DNA from: Mytilus trossulus
Taxonomy: Eukaryota > Mollusca > Bivalvia > Mytilida > Mytilidae
Assembly: GCF_036588685.1 (NCBI RefSeq)
Contig: NC_086384.1
Location: forward strand, 9,376,195 to 9,440,194
Length of the DNA: 64,000 bases
Reading direction: 5' to 3'
The position numbers and the translations under genes are program-made. Below are positions 12,242 to 23,154 of this stretch, in pieces; the first letter of the stretch is position 1, and every line of letters starts with the position of its first letter. The notes below the pieces were generated by a model. The model did not search any database. It saw only the letters and a program-made list of their open reading frames with translations, and was not told the DNA's origin.

Positions 12242-13474
12242 TATACTGCGACACAAAGCAATAAAGAATTCTTATGACACCATTAATGCAATACTGGGTT
12301 ATTGTGGAAACCTTGACTATAACTAATACTTGTATGTCCCCATTGCTTAAAGAAACATGGATAATTGTATGTCCCCACCCCTAAATGCTGATTTACCTCT
12401 TTCTCTACTTCTTTCAGATAAGGCTTAACAAACAACCTGTATCCATCTATATCTTATCTCATCTCAAAAGAATAATAAACATTTCCATTTAAACAGATAA
12501 AAATGACAGTTCCATTCAATTTGTATACATTTTATCCAAAATTTACAACATAAGCACAAATTCAAGATTTGTCATACTAATCTCCAGTCCATGCTTTAGT
12601 ATATGCCATATTGTGGTTCAAAATTTCACAGATGGTTAGAAAATCCATTATTCTGTCTTGAGATGATAAAAACAAGGATATTAGACACTCAAAACATTAA
12701 ATCTGTAAAATACTCAGCTGTAAAGTTGCCTTTGTTGCCTGTATTAATCTATGAAAAAGCTGAATTATGTCCCTTGGAAGTATTGAATTCAAACAAAAGT
12801 CCTTTCAAACAGTACAAAATGACAAATTATATGTGCCTGATATAATAAAAGATAAAAACTACAAAATGAAGCACTATTGAAATATTTGCTGCATGAATTG
12901 CCAACAATGTGAGCAATTCTTTACACAGGAGAGTATAAATTCTATCTAAATTTAGCCTCAAGTGGGCCTCTTTTTTTCTTTGACGAGCAATTCTAACAGT
13001 GAAAATACTTCTAGTATGACCAAATACTGCCTTACTATAAAAACAGTACAAACTTAACCAGACAATATCCAATTTTAACAGATTGTGTCAAGGGAAATAC
13101 CCAATTGAAACATTTAGGGAATTACACATCAAAAAAGGCAAATATTTCAGTTAAAAATATTTGTCGCGACTTGAATTCTGGGTTTTCGAATTGAATTAAT
13201 CTTTGCGAAAGGTGAAAACAAATACAAAAGAACAATAGTTTGGTGCCATTTATACAATATAGTTAATATTGGCCCCCTAGAATAAAGTTTTATATCAGTA
13301 CCCATCAATTTGACTTATTATGATGACTCAGCACTTTTCTCAACACAGTACTGTCCTCAGATAAAAAAATCTATTCTTTGTGATAAAAATCAAATGCTCT
13401 TATCAAATGCTTCAAAATAGTATAATATGACTGAAGTCTGATTGATGTTGATTTCCCTTGCTATCTTGAGTATA
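12242..13474. repeat. array spacer, copy 3 (1233 bp)
   Basis: Same as spacer 2; the array period between units 2, 3 and 4 is exactly 1668 bp. The open frames in it on both strands recur unit by unit and show no protein features. Confidence 0.85.
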
Positions 13475-13909
13475 GGGAAAACGGTACTATTTATTCTGCC
13501 ATAGGCGACAATACTAACATTTTCTAAATTTACCAGTTTTTATAATAAAAACCTGGATAAAACAGTTATGTGTGGTGTTAGAACTTTATTACTGTATTCT
13601 AAAAATTGAAGCCAAATAGTATCATGACCAATTTCCAACGGAGCTGGTTTATGTTATCCATGCCCACCGTCATTTTGCACCAAATTTATGAAATTTTGGA
13701 AGCCTTTTCGAATAATTCTCTAGAAAATATTTCAATAGGTTTTAAAATTTATATTATAAATTTACACACTGCAGTTATTCATAGATAAATAAAAAATATA
13801 TTGTACCCTTACATCCAATCACAGCGCTCATAATTTGACTTCCTTCACCTGTCTTGGGTACACAAAAGGCCAACCTAATGCTGGGAAAATTAAATACTAC
13901 CGTTTTCCC
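13475..13909. mobile_element. 435-bp inverted-repeat element, copy 4 (array end)
   Basis: Last unit. Left flank TATA (13471-13474). Right flank TACA (13910-13913), which matches the TACA to the left of copy 1. The whole array is therefore bracketed by one 4-bp direct repeat. Confidence 0.85.
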
Positions 13910-13913
13910 TACA

Positions 13914-14504
13914 CTGTTTAACCAATTGATCGGCACTTTAACGAACAGGTGGTGAACATATCAGATTTGATGTTTCTTTCGCATTTAAGTATTATGTATT
14001 TTATATGATGGTATTTAATATGGTAATAAATAAGACTTTACATTTTATAATTCATTTTCAACATCAATGAATTTTATAATAATATGATTATGTTTCTACA
14101 GTTTCATCTCTAAATAAAATAAATCCCGTTGCATGAAGATTACTCTCTAAATTTCTATGATCGCTTCTTTCAACCTTTTAGCTCTATGATATGTGTTTAT
14201 ATCATTTTCTACCACTATATAGATATTACCAACTTTACTATCAATTACACGCACCACATCATTAGAAATGAAATGAAAGATAAAAACTCCAGCAGGCACT
14301 TTCAAAACACCGACTTAAGCTAGAAATATCATAAAATGAGAAAATTTTGACCATTGCAAAAAATAGTTTAGAATAATGATATTTAAATTTTTTTTTTCTT
14401 TTTTTTTCAAGTAATTTTTTAACGAACCTGTACTAAAAAATCAAACAATCATTAAGAATGTTATGTATTTAGATACTATTATTATATTATTAATGTATGG
14501 ACTT
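13914..14504. other. non-coding, nothing recognised
   Basis: AT-rich, with a poly-T tract at about 14386-14408. The 64-codon frame at 14129-14323 is not supported by splice sites or composition. Confidence 0.45.
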
Positions 14505-14640
14505 TTCATATTGGCCCTGTAACATGCCCGAGGTGTTAATAATGGCCAAGGATGGTTCAAATGGCCCTGAGGCAACGCCGAGGGCCATTACAACTGTCCG
14601 AGGCCATTACTAATATCAAGACTATGGCAACAGAATACGC
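14505..14640. repeat. partly palindromic repeat with GGCCATTA words
   Basis: Several ATGGCC / GGCCAT words occur in both orientations around the centre GAGGCAACGCCG near 14577, flanked by ATGGCCCT and AGGGCCAT. From memory this resembles a short bivalve fold-back repeat. Confidence 0.45.
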
Positions 14641-14790
14641 ATGCCCGAAAATCCTTTCTGTGATTGGACAAACTGCTGTCCTGGTGGATGATTTGGTCGT
14701 GTTTGAAAAAACGTCTCGTTAATTATATCGTGATGGAAAGCAAGTGAAAAACTATAAATATCTGAACTAGATCTTACAAAGATTTATATT

Positions 14791-14796
14791 TTTATT
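14791..14796 (-). promoter_or_regulatory. possible polyadenylation signal AATAAA (minus)
   Basis: TTTATT on the plus strand, read as AATAAA on minus, about 185 bases beyond the stop codon of the putative terminal exon at 14982-15122. Such hexamers are frequent in AT-rich DNA, so the value lies only in the position. Confidence 0.3.
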
Positions 14797-14981
14797 AAGA
14801 TAATTAATTCTCCAATAGCTCTTTGCATCCATGACAGCTGTTTATTCGGAACAATTATATAAATTTTAAATGTAAACTTTGTTGTACGAACGTACATGAC
14901 TTTTAGAACGCACCTACGCATGTGAGATTTCCGCGGGGTTTTGGTGAATATACTCAAATTTAAATACATCGGATATCTTTT

Positions 14982-15122
14982 TTAAAGATAGTTCTTGTTT
15001 CTGTGTGGTGTTCTTTGCATTCTTGTAGAATCTTCTGTTTTCTTGTTGCCATGTTGCTTTTTATCTAACCCCAATATATTGATTGGATCCCCAACCTCGC
15101 CTGTTTCATACACCTTTCGTAA
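14982..15122 (-). CDS. putative terminal exon, hydrophilic tail (possible alternative 3' end of locus B)
   Basis: On the minus strand an acceptor (…TTTTCATTAG) precedes a 46-codon frame ending in TAA. The peptide is hydrophilic and charged: it starts LRKVYETGEVGDPINILGLD and continues with Lys/Arg/His-rich sequence. The entry is in phase 0. The tyrosine exon of locus B (22964-23154) ends at CAG|GTAATA in phase 0, so the two could join across an intron of about 7.8 kb holding locus A on the other strand. I do not recognise a family. The composition is unlike the Phe/Ile-rich noise frames nearby. It could still be a chance frame. Confidence 0.35.
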   Translation of the reverse strand, partial: LRKVYETGEVGDPINILGLDKKQHGNKKTEDSTRMQRTPHRNKNYL

Positions 15123-16270
15123 CTAATGAAAATTAATCATTAATGTTATGTTAATTGCACAAACGTAAAAATAAAATAAATATTTCAATATTTATAAAGA
15201 TATGTCGTCGTTTTTATGCCATGTATTTATTTGCCATGATAGTTTAGCAGCATGGCAGCCTTCGTCCTGAAGTTGTGAGACAACAAAGACAACAACAAAA
15301 CCAACATAAAACAAATGATTTTTATCCTCTTCAACACCAGCATGCAATTTGAAAGACACTTAGATTCAATATATTTCCCGATTTTTGTTGTCAATGTGTC
15401 TTTATAGCTTTATCACTTTTTCGGAAAATGTTTACCAAATGTAACCACTTCAGGCATTAGGGATGAAATATATTCCAGTATGATCCTCATTTGAGAATCA
15501 AATCTCATTTGATCAGATGAAACACAGCTTTGCTAGATACAATTTAGTAATATTATTGGCTAATATGAAAATAATCTTTCCTGAAGCAACCAGATAACAT
15601 ATCTAAAAATCTATCTATTTGTGGAGTGCTCGTAATTAAAAATTGACCTAATAGTAATGTGAAGGTAAAATAAAAAAGAAGGTAAACTCGAAATCTGTTG
15701 ATTTGGTAGTGTGTATGCGCGTTTAAAGATTTATATGTAGAAAAAAAGACACTGCAGGATACACATACATTTAAATAATGTTGTCCGTCTTCAGCGTGAA
15801 AAAATTATCTATATCATATTACAAGCTTTAACCTTACAAGATCTAGACATGAAAAATGAAAATAGCACAGATAAAAATTCCTTAAGTATAAAATGTATGT
15901 TTTCTTGTTGAAGATTTAACATACAGTCGAAAAGATGTAGAAAACCGAGGCTAATGCGAAAGTCTGAATGGATGCAAATATAACACAAACAAACGCTATT
16001 TTGATATGATTCATTTTGTCAAATTTTCAGTATTCTGTGAATGTTTGAAACGAATTTTGTAAGATGTGTTCAAGATCAATAAGTTCAAATAAAAATGTTT
16101 TGAAATATTACGGTAGTACTTGTATTTCAAAGTTTCGAAAGTTTAACTAATGTATGTTCGTTTAAAAATTGACATTAGTATTTGTTAAATTGTAATTATG
16201 TTAAAATCTCTTCGTCAAAGACTTATTTACTTCATTTTTGTAGTGCTAGTATGTTTTGATGTATTTGTAG
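15123..16270. other. non-coding upstream of locus A exon
   Basis: I searched this interval for an Ig-domain exon in the plus strand (a Cys, a Trp, then a Tyr-x-Cys) and found none. A Leu-rich minus frame near 15255-15300 (MLVLLLSLLS) looks like a signal peptide but has no donor and soon reaches a stop. Confidence 0.4.
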
Positions 16271-16346
16271 ATTCAAGGAAAGATGCTAAAAATGATACAA
16301 CTTCAAGATCAAATCATATGTGTAATGAACGCACTTTAATGGCTAT
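16271..16346 (+). CDS. locus A stalk exon
   Basis: A strong acceptor (GATGTATTTGTAG) and a perfect donor (GTAAGT at 16347) bound 76 bp, phase 1 in, phase 2 out. The residues read SRKDAKNDTTSRSNHMCNER then TLMA: polar, with one Cys and an N-linked glycosylation site at N-D-T. The split last codon (AT) is completed by the A that opens the next exon to give Ile. Confidence 0.6.
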
Positions 16347-17739
16347 GTAAGTGTAACACATTGTAAATGCACGGAACTACATAAAGGGTGCAGCAGGAAA
16401 TTTTAAATTCTAAGGAATTATTAGGTAACAAGTGTATGACTAATAAAGCTATACATTTCTTAGTAAGCTATTTCATGGAAGATGGATGATGGAACTTATA
16501 TTCATCACATATTTTATAATTACGTTTATAAAGTTCTAAACGCTTTTTTGGGAGGGGGGAGAGTTACAGTTTCTGTACATGAATTTTGGTAACACAATTT
16601 CAATTCACGGAAGAGTTTATATTGGCAATGTTTTTTAAATACATACTTTCCTGCAACTATTTGAAACTTTGCTTGCATATTTAAGAAGTATCCTAAAACT
16701 AAATGTTTTTTTATTAATTCTATATCAGTTTGTGCGTTTTCTTGCATTCGATACAATTAAAGCTTTACGAGTGTTCCGAATACCGTTACTTCCAACTTTT
16801 GGACTTAAATGTTCATCATGTTTGAGTTACAATAATTCCTATATGGTATTTGTATCTTTTATCACCTGATCCACTGTTTATTTTGCTATGCATCTTTGTT
16901 TTGTAAATATTCGTCTTTGAGTGTAACCTCTGGAGATAAATTACAGAAATGGCTTCAGGTGCTTGGTATTTATAAAGTGTTATTTCATTTTTATTTGATT
17001 ATCTTATTTCACTTATCGTGTAATGTTTTATCTTTATAGCCATATTTTTCTATCATATGTCACTATTCCGACCAACATTTGCAATTATACATCTTTTACA
17101 ATATTTCAGAACTCATTTAAATTATTGTTTTTGTTTTAGAGATATACATGTAGGTTTAGTATTTCTGGTACTCTTGTTAGTTATAGTAATCATCGTGTTG
17201 TGTTGGCGACGGAAACAATGTTGCTTTCATTCCGGTTCGTATCATTTATACATTTTGTAAGGTTAACATGATGATAAAAGTTTTGAGGACTAAACACTAG
17301 ACAGGAGAGCAACTAGAACAGCCAAATATACTCTTGGGAATGATTTTGTTTCCTTCTTATAACTAAATGTAAGGAATGGTAATGAACCATACACGCTTCT
17401 TTATTTTATAATACAAGACATTCTATCAAAACATGACTCAATTTCATACAATCTTTGTCTAAAATTTTGAATGCTTACTTACGTTCGAAAGGGACAGATG
17501 CGCAAGTACATACTAGAATAACAAACTCCGAGATAAATTAGTAAAAGGAGAAGTCCATCAAAACTGTACAACAAAGTTCTGGGGTCGAACATCTATAGCT
17601 CAAGGCACTATCGTTAATTAGAGACAAGATCCACATTATAACGCCTTATCGGGTAAAGTACAATTTTATCTATCAAAACTCGTTCAAATAAAGCTGTTTT
17701 TGCATTTCAGGTAACAACATGTATACTTCGAGTAGTTAG
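16271..17739 (+). CDS. locus A: membrane receptor fragment, short tail (gene model, partial)
   Basis: Three exons join in frame: 16271-16346 (stalk), 17140-17234 (membrane segment), 17711-17739 (last codons and TAG). The product would be a type I membrane protein with a 20-odd-residue extracellular stalk carrying one N-D-T glycosylation site, one membrane helix, a basic stop-transfer (WRRK) and a tail of about 18 residues ending GNNMYTSSS. The phase pattern 1-in/2-out then 2-in/1-out equals that of the stalk and membrane exons of locus B, so A and B are probably related receptors. No Ig exon or start codon is visible upstream. It may lie far away, may have been lost, or A may be a pseudogene. 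Reading through the weak donor at 17235 would instead end the protein at 17260 (…SYHLYIL). Confidence 0.55.
17140..17234 (+). CDS. locus A transmembrane exon
   Basis: The acceptor is T-rich (TTTTTGTTTTAG). The 95-bp exon enters in phase 2 and leaves in phase 1. It encodes DIHV then GLVFLVLLLVIVIIVLCW, then RRKQCC, which is a clear membrane helix followed by positive charges and two juxtamembrane Cys that could be palmitoylated. The donor GTTCGT is weak. Length and phases match the 80-bp membrane exon of locus B. Confidence 0.65.
17711..17739 (+). CDS. locus A last coding exon
   Basis: After the acceptor TTGCATTTCAG the phase 1 frame reads GNNMYTSSS and stops at TAG (17737-17739). Phase 0 would give a longer 28-residue end at 17794, but only phase 1 agrees with the preceding exon. 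Confidence 0.45.
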
Positions 17740-17914
17740 TTCCAATGGAAGTTCAGGAGAAAACGGACGGGAAAATGAGTATATGATGAAAGCTTAACTG
17801 GACATAATTTAATGTTTGACACTGACTTAATGCATATAAATGGATATGAGAAAGATTCGAATTCAGTGTATTGCACGTTTGTTTTTAAAGTAGACGTGAA
17901 GACTCTTTCTTTCT

Positions 17915-17920
17915 AATAAA
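17915..17920 (+). promoter_or_regulatory. possible polyadenylation signal of locus A
   Basis: AATAAA 175 bases after the TAG stop, in a T-rich setting. Confidence 0.4.
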
Positions 17921-18059
17921 AACTTATGAAAACGAAATACTGTTTTTATTAAAGTATGATTTTGAATCAAAATGATGAATGGTCGACAACATAACGATCA
18001 AGGTTAACAAACAGTCATTGATATGGTAATACAAACAAATTAACTGATTTAAAACAATT

Positions 18060-18215
18060 TTATAAGTTTGTTATACCCCAGGAAAAGATAACTTTAGCTG
18101 TATAAGGCACACATTTTGGAACTTTTGGTCAATAATGCTTTTGAATTTAGTACTTTAGTGAGTCTTTTAAAATTTGTATTTGAGCGTCACTCATGAGACT
18201 TTTGAAGGCAAAACA
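18060..18215 (-). repeat. dispersed repeat family 2, minus copy
   Basis: Reverse complement of the family 2 core, with the word GAGCGTCACTCATGAG and the pieces around it in the expected order. It is diverged. Confidence 0.6.
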
Positions 18216-18631
18216 CATGCATAAATTTATAATTATAAAAGTCACATACAATATTGTGTCACTAAGTGAGATTATTTTGACTCTAAAAATTCAATAATGT
18301 TTGCACAATACAAGAACGATGTTGATGAACATTAACTTTGAATATTCAAAACATTACCTGAGACATAAAAACTAAATTGAGGAGCTTGTTTATTTAAATT
18401 TATCCCTAAAAAAACAGTATTATGCCAATATCATAGACAGCAATATTGTAAATAGATACTGAATTAGTTCAGTGGTGTTTCAAAGAAATGTATGTCTATT
18501 GAAAGAAGAATGTTAAGACCAACTATTCATGTATATGAAATTATACCTGCTTCTGGTATTATAACTGGTATTTGTGGACATTGTCATGCAACGACGTTAA
18601 GAACAATGTTATCTGTTTTCATACAAACTTT

Positions 18632-18812
18632 AATCTGATATCACCCCTAGTTTTTGGTCGGGTTCGTGTTGCTTATTATTTAGTTTTCTATGTTGTGTCA
18701 TGAGAACTATTGGTATTCTGTTTGCCTTTTTCATTTTTAGCCATGGCATTTTATTTTCGATATATGAGTATGACTGTCCCTGGTATCGTTCGTCCCTCTT
18801 TTAATGTGATTT
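18632..18812 (-). repeat. dispersed repeat family 3, minus copy
   Basis: Reverse complement of the family 3 unit seen at 32074 and 50491, including the CCATGGC, TTTTCTATGTTGTGTCATG and GATATCACCCCTAG boxes. Confidence 0.75.
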
Positions 18813-18880
18813 TTGGTTAATGATTTTGTTTAAGAAGGTTATCAGTTATATCCGTAACAATCTTTCAATCTTGTATTTAA

Positions 18881-19257
18881 GGATGTTTGCTCCTCTACCT
18901 TTTGAATTCTTACCAGATTTTCAGAATCCTCTGGTTTTATTCATGTATTAACATTAAAAAAAATAGCCCACTAACCCCTACTTTTCTTTTATTATTTTTA
19001 TTAAATATTATTAAATAAGCCATATTTCAAAAGCTTACGAAATCCTTGTTATTTTTTCAAAGTTTTTAAACAAAAAAGGTGCCAATGTTAAGTGAAAGAA
19101 AAATCTAGAGAGAATTATTTCCCGCCAAATTTATATTTTGAAAACAAGCACACGGACCCTCCATTTTTTCTGCTTTTTAGTTTCTTTTTTTATATACTTT
19201 CAATTTATAACAGTTTTTTAAAGAGCTTGTTATTTTAAAACAGAGTGGCGAACATCC
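18881..19257. mobile_element. 377-bp MITE flanked by TTAA
   Basis: The left end GGATGTTTGCTCCTCT and the reverse complement of the right end (GGATGTTCGCCACTCT) form terminal inverted repeats. TTAA lies on both sides (18877-18880 and 19258-19261). The paralogous sequence at 21178-21193 reads straight across the site (TTGTATTTTATATCGG), which shows the state before insertion. There is no coding capacity. A TTAA target fits piggyBac-like or Kolobok-like elements. Confidence 0.75.
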
Positions 19258-19423
19258 TTAATATCGGTACTAACTGTTTTTGCTTTTTGATAAATTAATA
19301 CACATCAGCACATGTATAACTATTCAGCTATGCTATTACATCTTTTCCATACTCTAACTAACAGTTTGGATTTGCACAAGCTAACTGTTTAATTACGCCT
19401 TTACTTCTCCCTATTCGTATCTC

Positions 19424-20225
19424 ATGGAAGATTTGTATGTTTATCATTTCGTATTCCATGGAAGTTTGTGTGTATGTTTACCATTTCGTATTCCATGGAA
19501 GTTTGTATATTTACCATTTCGTATTCCATGGAAGTTTGTATGTTTACTATTTCGTATTCCATGGAAGTTTGTATGTTTACCATTTCGTATTCCATGGAAG
19601 TTTGTATATTTACCATTTCGTATTCCATGGAAGTTTGTATGTTTACTATTTCGTATTCCATGGAAGTTTGTATGTTTACCATTTTGTATTCCATGGAAGT
19701 TTGTATGTTTACCATTTCGTATTCCATGGAAGTTTGTATGTTTACTATTTCATATTCCATGGAAGTTTGTATGTTTACCATTTCGTATTCCATGGAAGTT
19801 TGTATGTATAACATTTCGCATGTTTCGTATTACATGGAATATTTGTATGTATACCATTTCGTATTCTATGGAAGATTTGTATGTATAATATTTCGCATGT
19901 TTCGTATTACATGGAATATTTGTATGTATACCATTTCGTATTCTATGGAAGATTTGTATGTATAACATTTCGCATGTTTCGTATTACATGGAAGATTTGA
20001 ATGTATACCAATTCGTGTTCCATGAAAGATTTGTAAGTATACCATTTCGAATATCATGGAAGATTTGTAGATACATTTATATTATTTCGTATTCTATGGA
20101 AGATTTGTATATACATGTATATTATTTCGTATTCTATGGAAGATTTGTATCTATACCATTTCGCATTCTAAAGAAGATTTGTTTCTATACCATTTCCTAT
20201 TCTAAGGAAGATTTGTATGTATCTC
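19424..20225. repeat. 33-bp minisatellite, diverging toward the right
   Basis: About ten copies of a 33-bp unit built on ATTTCGTATTCCATGGAAG run from 19470 to 19800. Variant bases recur in a three-unit order (TATTTACC, TGTTTACT, TGTTTACC), giving a 99-bp higher-order period. From 19800 to about 20000 a longer 77-bp unit, with TTTCGCATG followed by TTTCGTATTACATGG, repeats two to three times. The right end decays into single degenerate units. Because 33 is a multiple of three, frames stay open on both strands; they are not genes. Confidence 0.9.
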
Positions 20226-20504
20226 ATTGACAGTCATACCACATTTTTTTTAAAATATCTATAATTGCATTTAAATAAGTATCAGTTTATAATCACTTAA
20301 TTTGTCTTGAATTCAATAAAAATTACAAATGTACCTAACAAAATATTATATTCTGAAATGAAATCTTATCTTTTATATTTACCAGAATAGCTTGCTATAA
20401 TAGTATTTGATTATGTTTCTGTGAGCACTTCGGAAATCAATGTTTCCTTCTTTATTGATTTGTACACAAACACGAATCAAACCTATGTTACATATTTTGA
20501 AAGG

Positions 20505-20640
20505 TCAGCTGAAGTGGGTGCGGGAGTTTCTTGCTACATTAAAGACCCTTTAGTGGCCTTCTGTTGTTGTCTGTTCTCTGGTCGGGTTGTTGTCGCTTTG
20601 ACAAATTTCCCATTTCCTTTCTCAATTTTATTGATAAAGA
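20505..20640 (+). repeat. dispersed repeat family 1, copy 2 (3' part)
   Basis: Matches the right half of 1125-1480, including GTTTCTTGCTACATT and GGTTGTTGTCGCTTTGACA. Confidence 0.75.
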
Positions 20641-22891
20641 ATTTCGCACTGTAGCAAGTTTCGCAGTAATGTAAGTCAACAATACAATATTTCGGAATTT
20701 ATAGATTTAAGATACATCGTTACACTGAGTGGTAGTGAAGCATCATTACCTAAAACAAATATACTGTGAGCGTAATGTATAATATCAAAATTAAACAGTA
20801 TCCAATTTCAGATATTTTATTGATCTATATAAACGACAACAAAACAAAGAATTATGTATACAACAATACTAAGTGAAACTGTGGATGTCTAATCGTTTTC
20901 AAACCAAACTTTCTTTTATAATTTATTTGATATTGATAATAACACTGTTTAAAAAAAGGATGTTCCTAGAAGTATGTGAAGACTAATTATATATAGATTA
21001 TGAAATAATACGTTCATCTTGGTATTAGAACTGATATTTGTAGAAGGTTTTTCTTATTGCAACAATGAAATGAACAATGGCTTTTGATTTTACAAAACAC
21101 CTTCAATGTGATTTGTAGATACTGATTCTTTAAAAACAGTTATCAATGTAACAGTAACTGTAGTAATCTTTTGATATTGTATTTTATATCGGTGCTAACT
21201 TTTGTTTGCTTTTGGATGAATTAAAAATCAACAACACATGTATAACTATACAGTTATGCTATAACATCTGGTCAATACTATAACATATAGTTTGGACTAT
21301 ATATAGCTAATTTTCCTAAATGCAAGATATGCACAAACAACATATGCATTACCAAAATATTTACATGGAAGTATACCTTATTAAATATTTTAAATACACA
21401 AAACCATATGTTTTAAGAAAACACTAACATAAACACAAAAATTACTCTTTATTCTATGTTTCAAACTTAAATTGGTCATCAGATATTTCACTGTTTAAAT
21501 CAAATACACTTTTTGATTCATTAAAACACAACATAGTTCATATTTCTATCCAGTTATACTATAACATCTTGTCCATACTATAACTTATAGTTTGGAGATG
21601 TACTAGCTAATTTACCTAAATGCAAGAGATATGTACAAATGTACATGTGCATTGAAACATATTCACATGGATTCATACCCTATTACATTTAAGATATATC
21701 AACACATATGTTATAAGAAAACACTAACATGAACACACAACCTATTTCTAATAGTTAGCTTTCATTTAAATCCTTAAACTAGAGGACTACGCGATTTAAT
21801 GCCCGACATTTATTGATAGAGATTATGTAAGCTTAAATTGGTCATCAGCTGTTTACTGTTTGATTACAATATGCTAAAAAGATAATTTAATATTTAATAT
21901 ACATTACAGGTGTATATACATATGTAATTGGAGTGAAGTTGTGATGTTCAGTTTGTCTATATAATTTCAAGCGTTTTCCGGCAAGTTTCCAATTTCCCTG
22001 GTTCAGAGATATTAGTCTGATGAGAATTAAATTAATCCTTTAGAATTTCCTACGGTTTATATTAAACTATTGTTAACATTGATATTGTCCACATCATTGT
22101 ACAATTGAGTGGTCGACGTTCTTACCAAAATATTATTGTTTCCAAAGATTTTGAAGCAGTCGTCAGTTGTGACGTTTAAATCTGGGCTCCACTCACATCT
22201 GTTTGTGGACTCTCAGACTTGATCAAGTGTCTAGTAGTTCTAGAACGTCAACCACTACACATAAAAAATACTTGTTTTTTTCACAAATACGCGTACTTCG
22301 TTAGCTATTTTACGTTTAGCTAACAGTACGATTTTGTTATTCAAATAATTTGAATATTATTCAACAAATTTTTTTTTATTTCCCTTTGAAATGGTTTGTT
22401 CATTTTAAATACTGATTGAAATTTGGTGTGGAAGTTATGACCTGTTTAATACTACTCTCTTTTTTGCTGAATAACGTACTTCACATGTCTTGTGTAGGTT
22501 TAATTGAATCGAGTGACACATGACCATTTCCTAGTAAGCGTCATAAGCACAACAGAAATAAAATAATCGACTTAAACCTGGTTCATATCACAAGCAGCAT
22601 AACGCAGAGTTTTAATTAGGAGGGAACTTGATCTCAATATAAGCAAAGTCCGTTACGGCTTGATCTGATACGTTTAACCTCACTGAACAATCAAACGATG
22701 AGGTAGGTTACTTTACTTGAGTATCTGTATTGTTTGAACACACTTCACACAAACTAATACAAACGTTATATTTATAATATATACACCTAGGCCTGCATCG
22801 TCTCGTTTTCATTCTTGGATATACTTTTTGCATACAAACTCTCAAACGTCACGAAACTGTTTACACGAGATATGTTAACGGCTAAAAAAAG
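20641..22891. other. non-coding; contains tandem copies near 21188-21345 and 21510-21740
   Basis: Apart from the two related blocks described under the duplication, I see no exon or known repeat. A T-rich tract lies at 22370-22385. Confidence 0.4.
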
Positions 22892-23154
22892 TTATTTAGT
22901 AACGTTAGACTGATGACAATTAACAACTTTTGAAACTGTCTTCACTGTAATTAGACTTATTACCTGAAAGCGAGAAAACAAAACGTTATAAATATGGTTG
23001 TTAACAAGGTCGTATTCATATTCAATGTATTGCAAATTATAAATGTAAACTTGACGTGGTTCAGTTTTTCTACTGTTAACAGCATGTGTATTTAAAAAAA
23101 AACCATTCTGACATTTAAATGTTTCTATTTTGCTTTTTGGCCAGGTACTTACAT
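22892..23154 (-). CDS. locus B tyrosine-rich cytoplasmic exon
   Basis: The acceptor CCTTTAG is modest. Phase 1 entry with the G of the preceding exon gives Asp and then an 87-codon frame to TAA at 22892-22894. The middle holds a Tyr cluster: QVYIYNLQYIEYEYDLV followed by NNHIYNVLF. YDLV and YNVL are YxxΦ motifs with only four residues between them, closer than a classical ITAM. A donor CAG|GTAATA at 22963 would end the exon at 22964 in phase 0, right after the cluster, and allow a different C-terminus. Just inside the exon start a GTAAGT could act as a competing donor, which lowers confidence in the acceptor. Confidence 0.5.

Larger units (their letters stand above)
18424..21180. repeat. old duplication, copies at about 18424-18620/18830-19400 and 20930-21345
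   Basis: A 3' block beginning TATCGGT(A/G)CTAAC is present at 19262-19400 and 21188-21345, with a related third block at 21510-21740. It shares ACATGTATAACTAT and CTATAACATCT-like words. The flanking sequence upstream also aligns loosely. The first copy is broken up by a family 3 repeat and the TTAA-flanked MITE. All copies are non-coding. Confidence 0.5.

Noticed and set aside
8535..13788. Repeated frames of 60, 80 and 81 codons in the array
   Set aside because: Identical because the DNA units are identical. No domain, no codon bias, and overlapping frames on both strands.
15255..15300. Leu-rich minus frame resembling a signal peptide (MLVLLLSLLS)
   Set aside because: It is followed by a stop within 26 codons, no donor splice site is present, and the T/G-rich tract looks like a polypyrimidine stretch or simple sequence.
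19422..19968. Long open frames of 120-165 codons on both strands, with a regular peptide repeat
   Set aside because: They arise because the minisatellite unit is 33 bp, a multiple of three. They overlap each other in several frames and lack start context, splice sites and composition of a protein.
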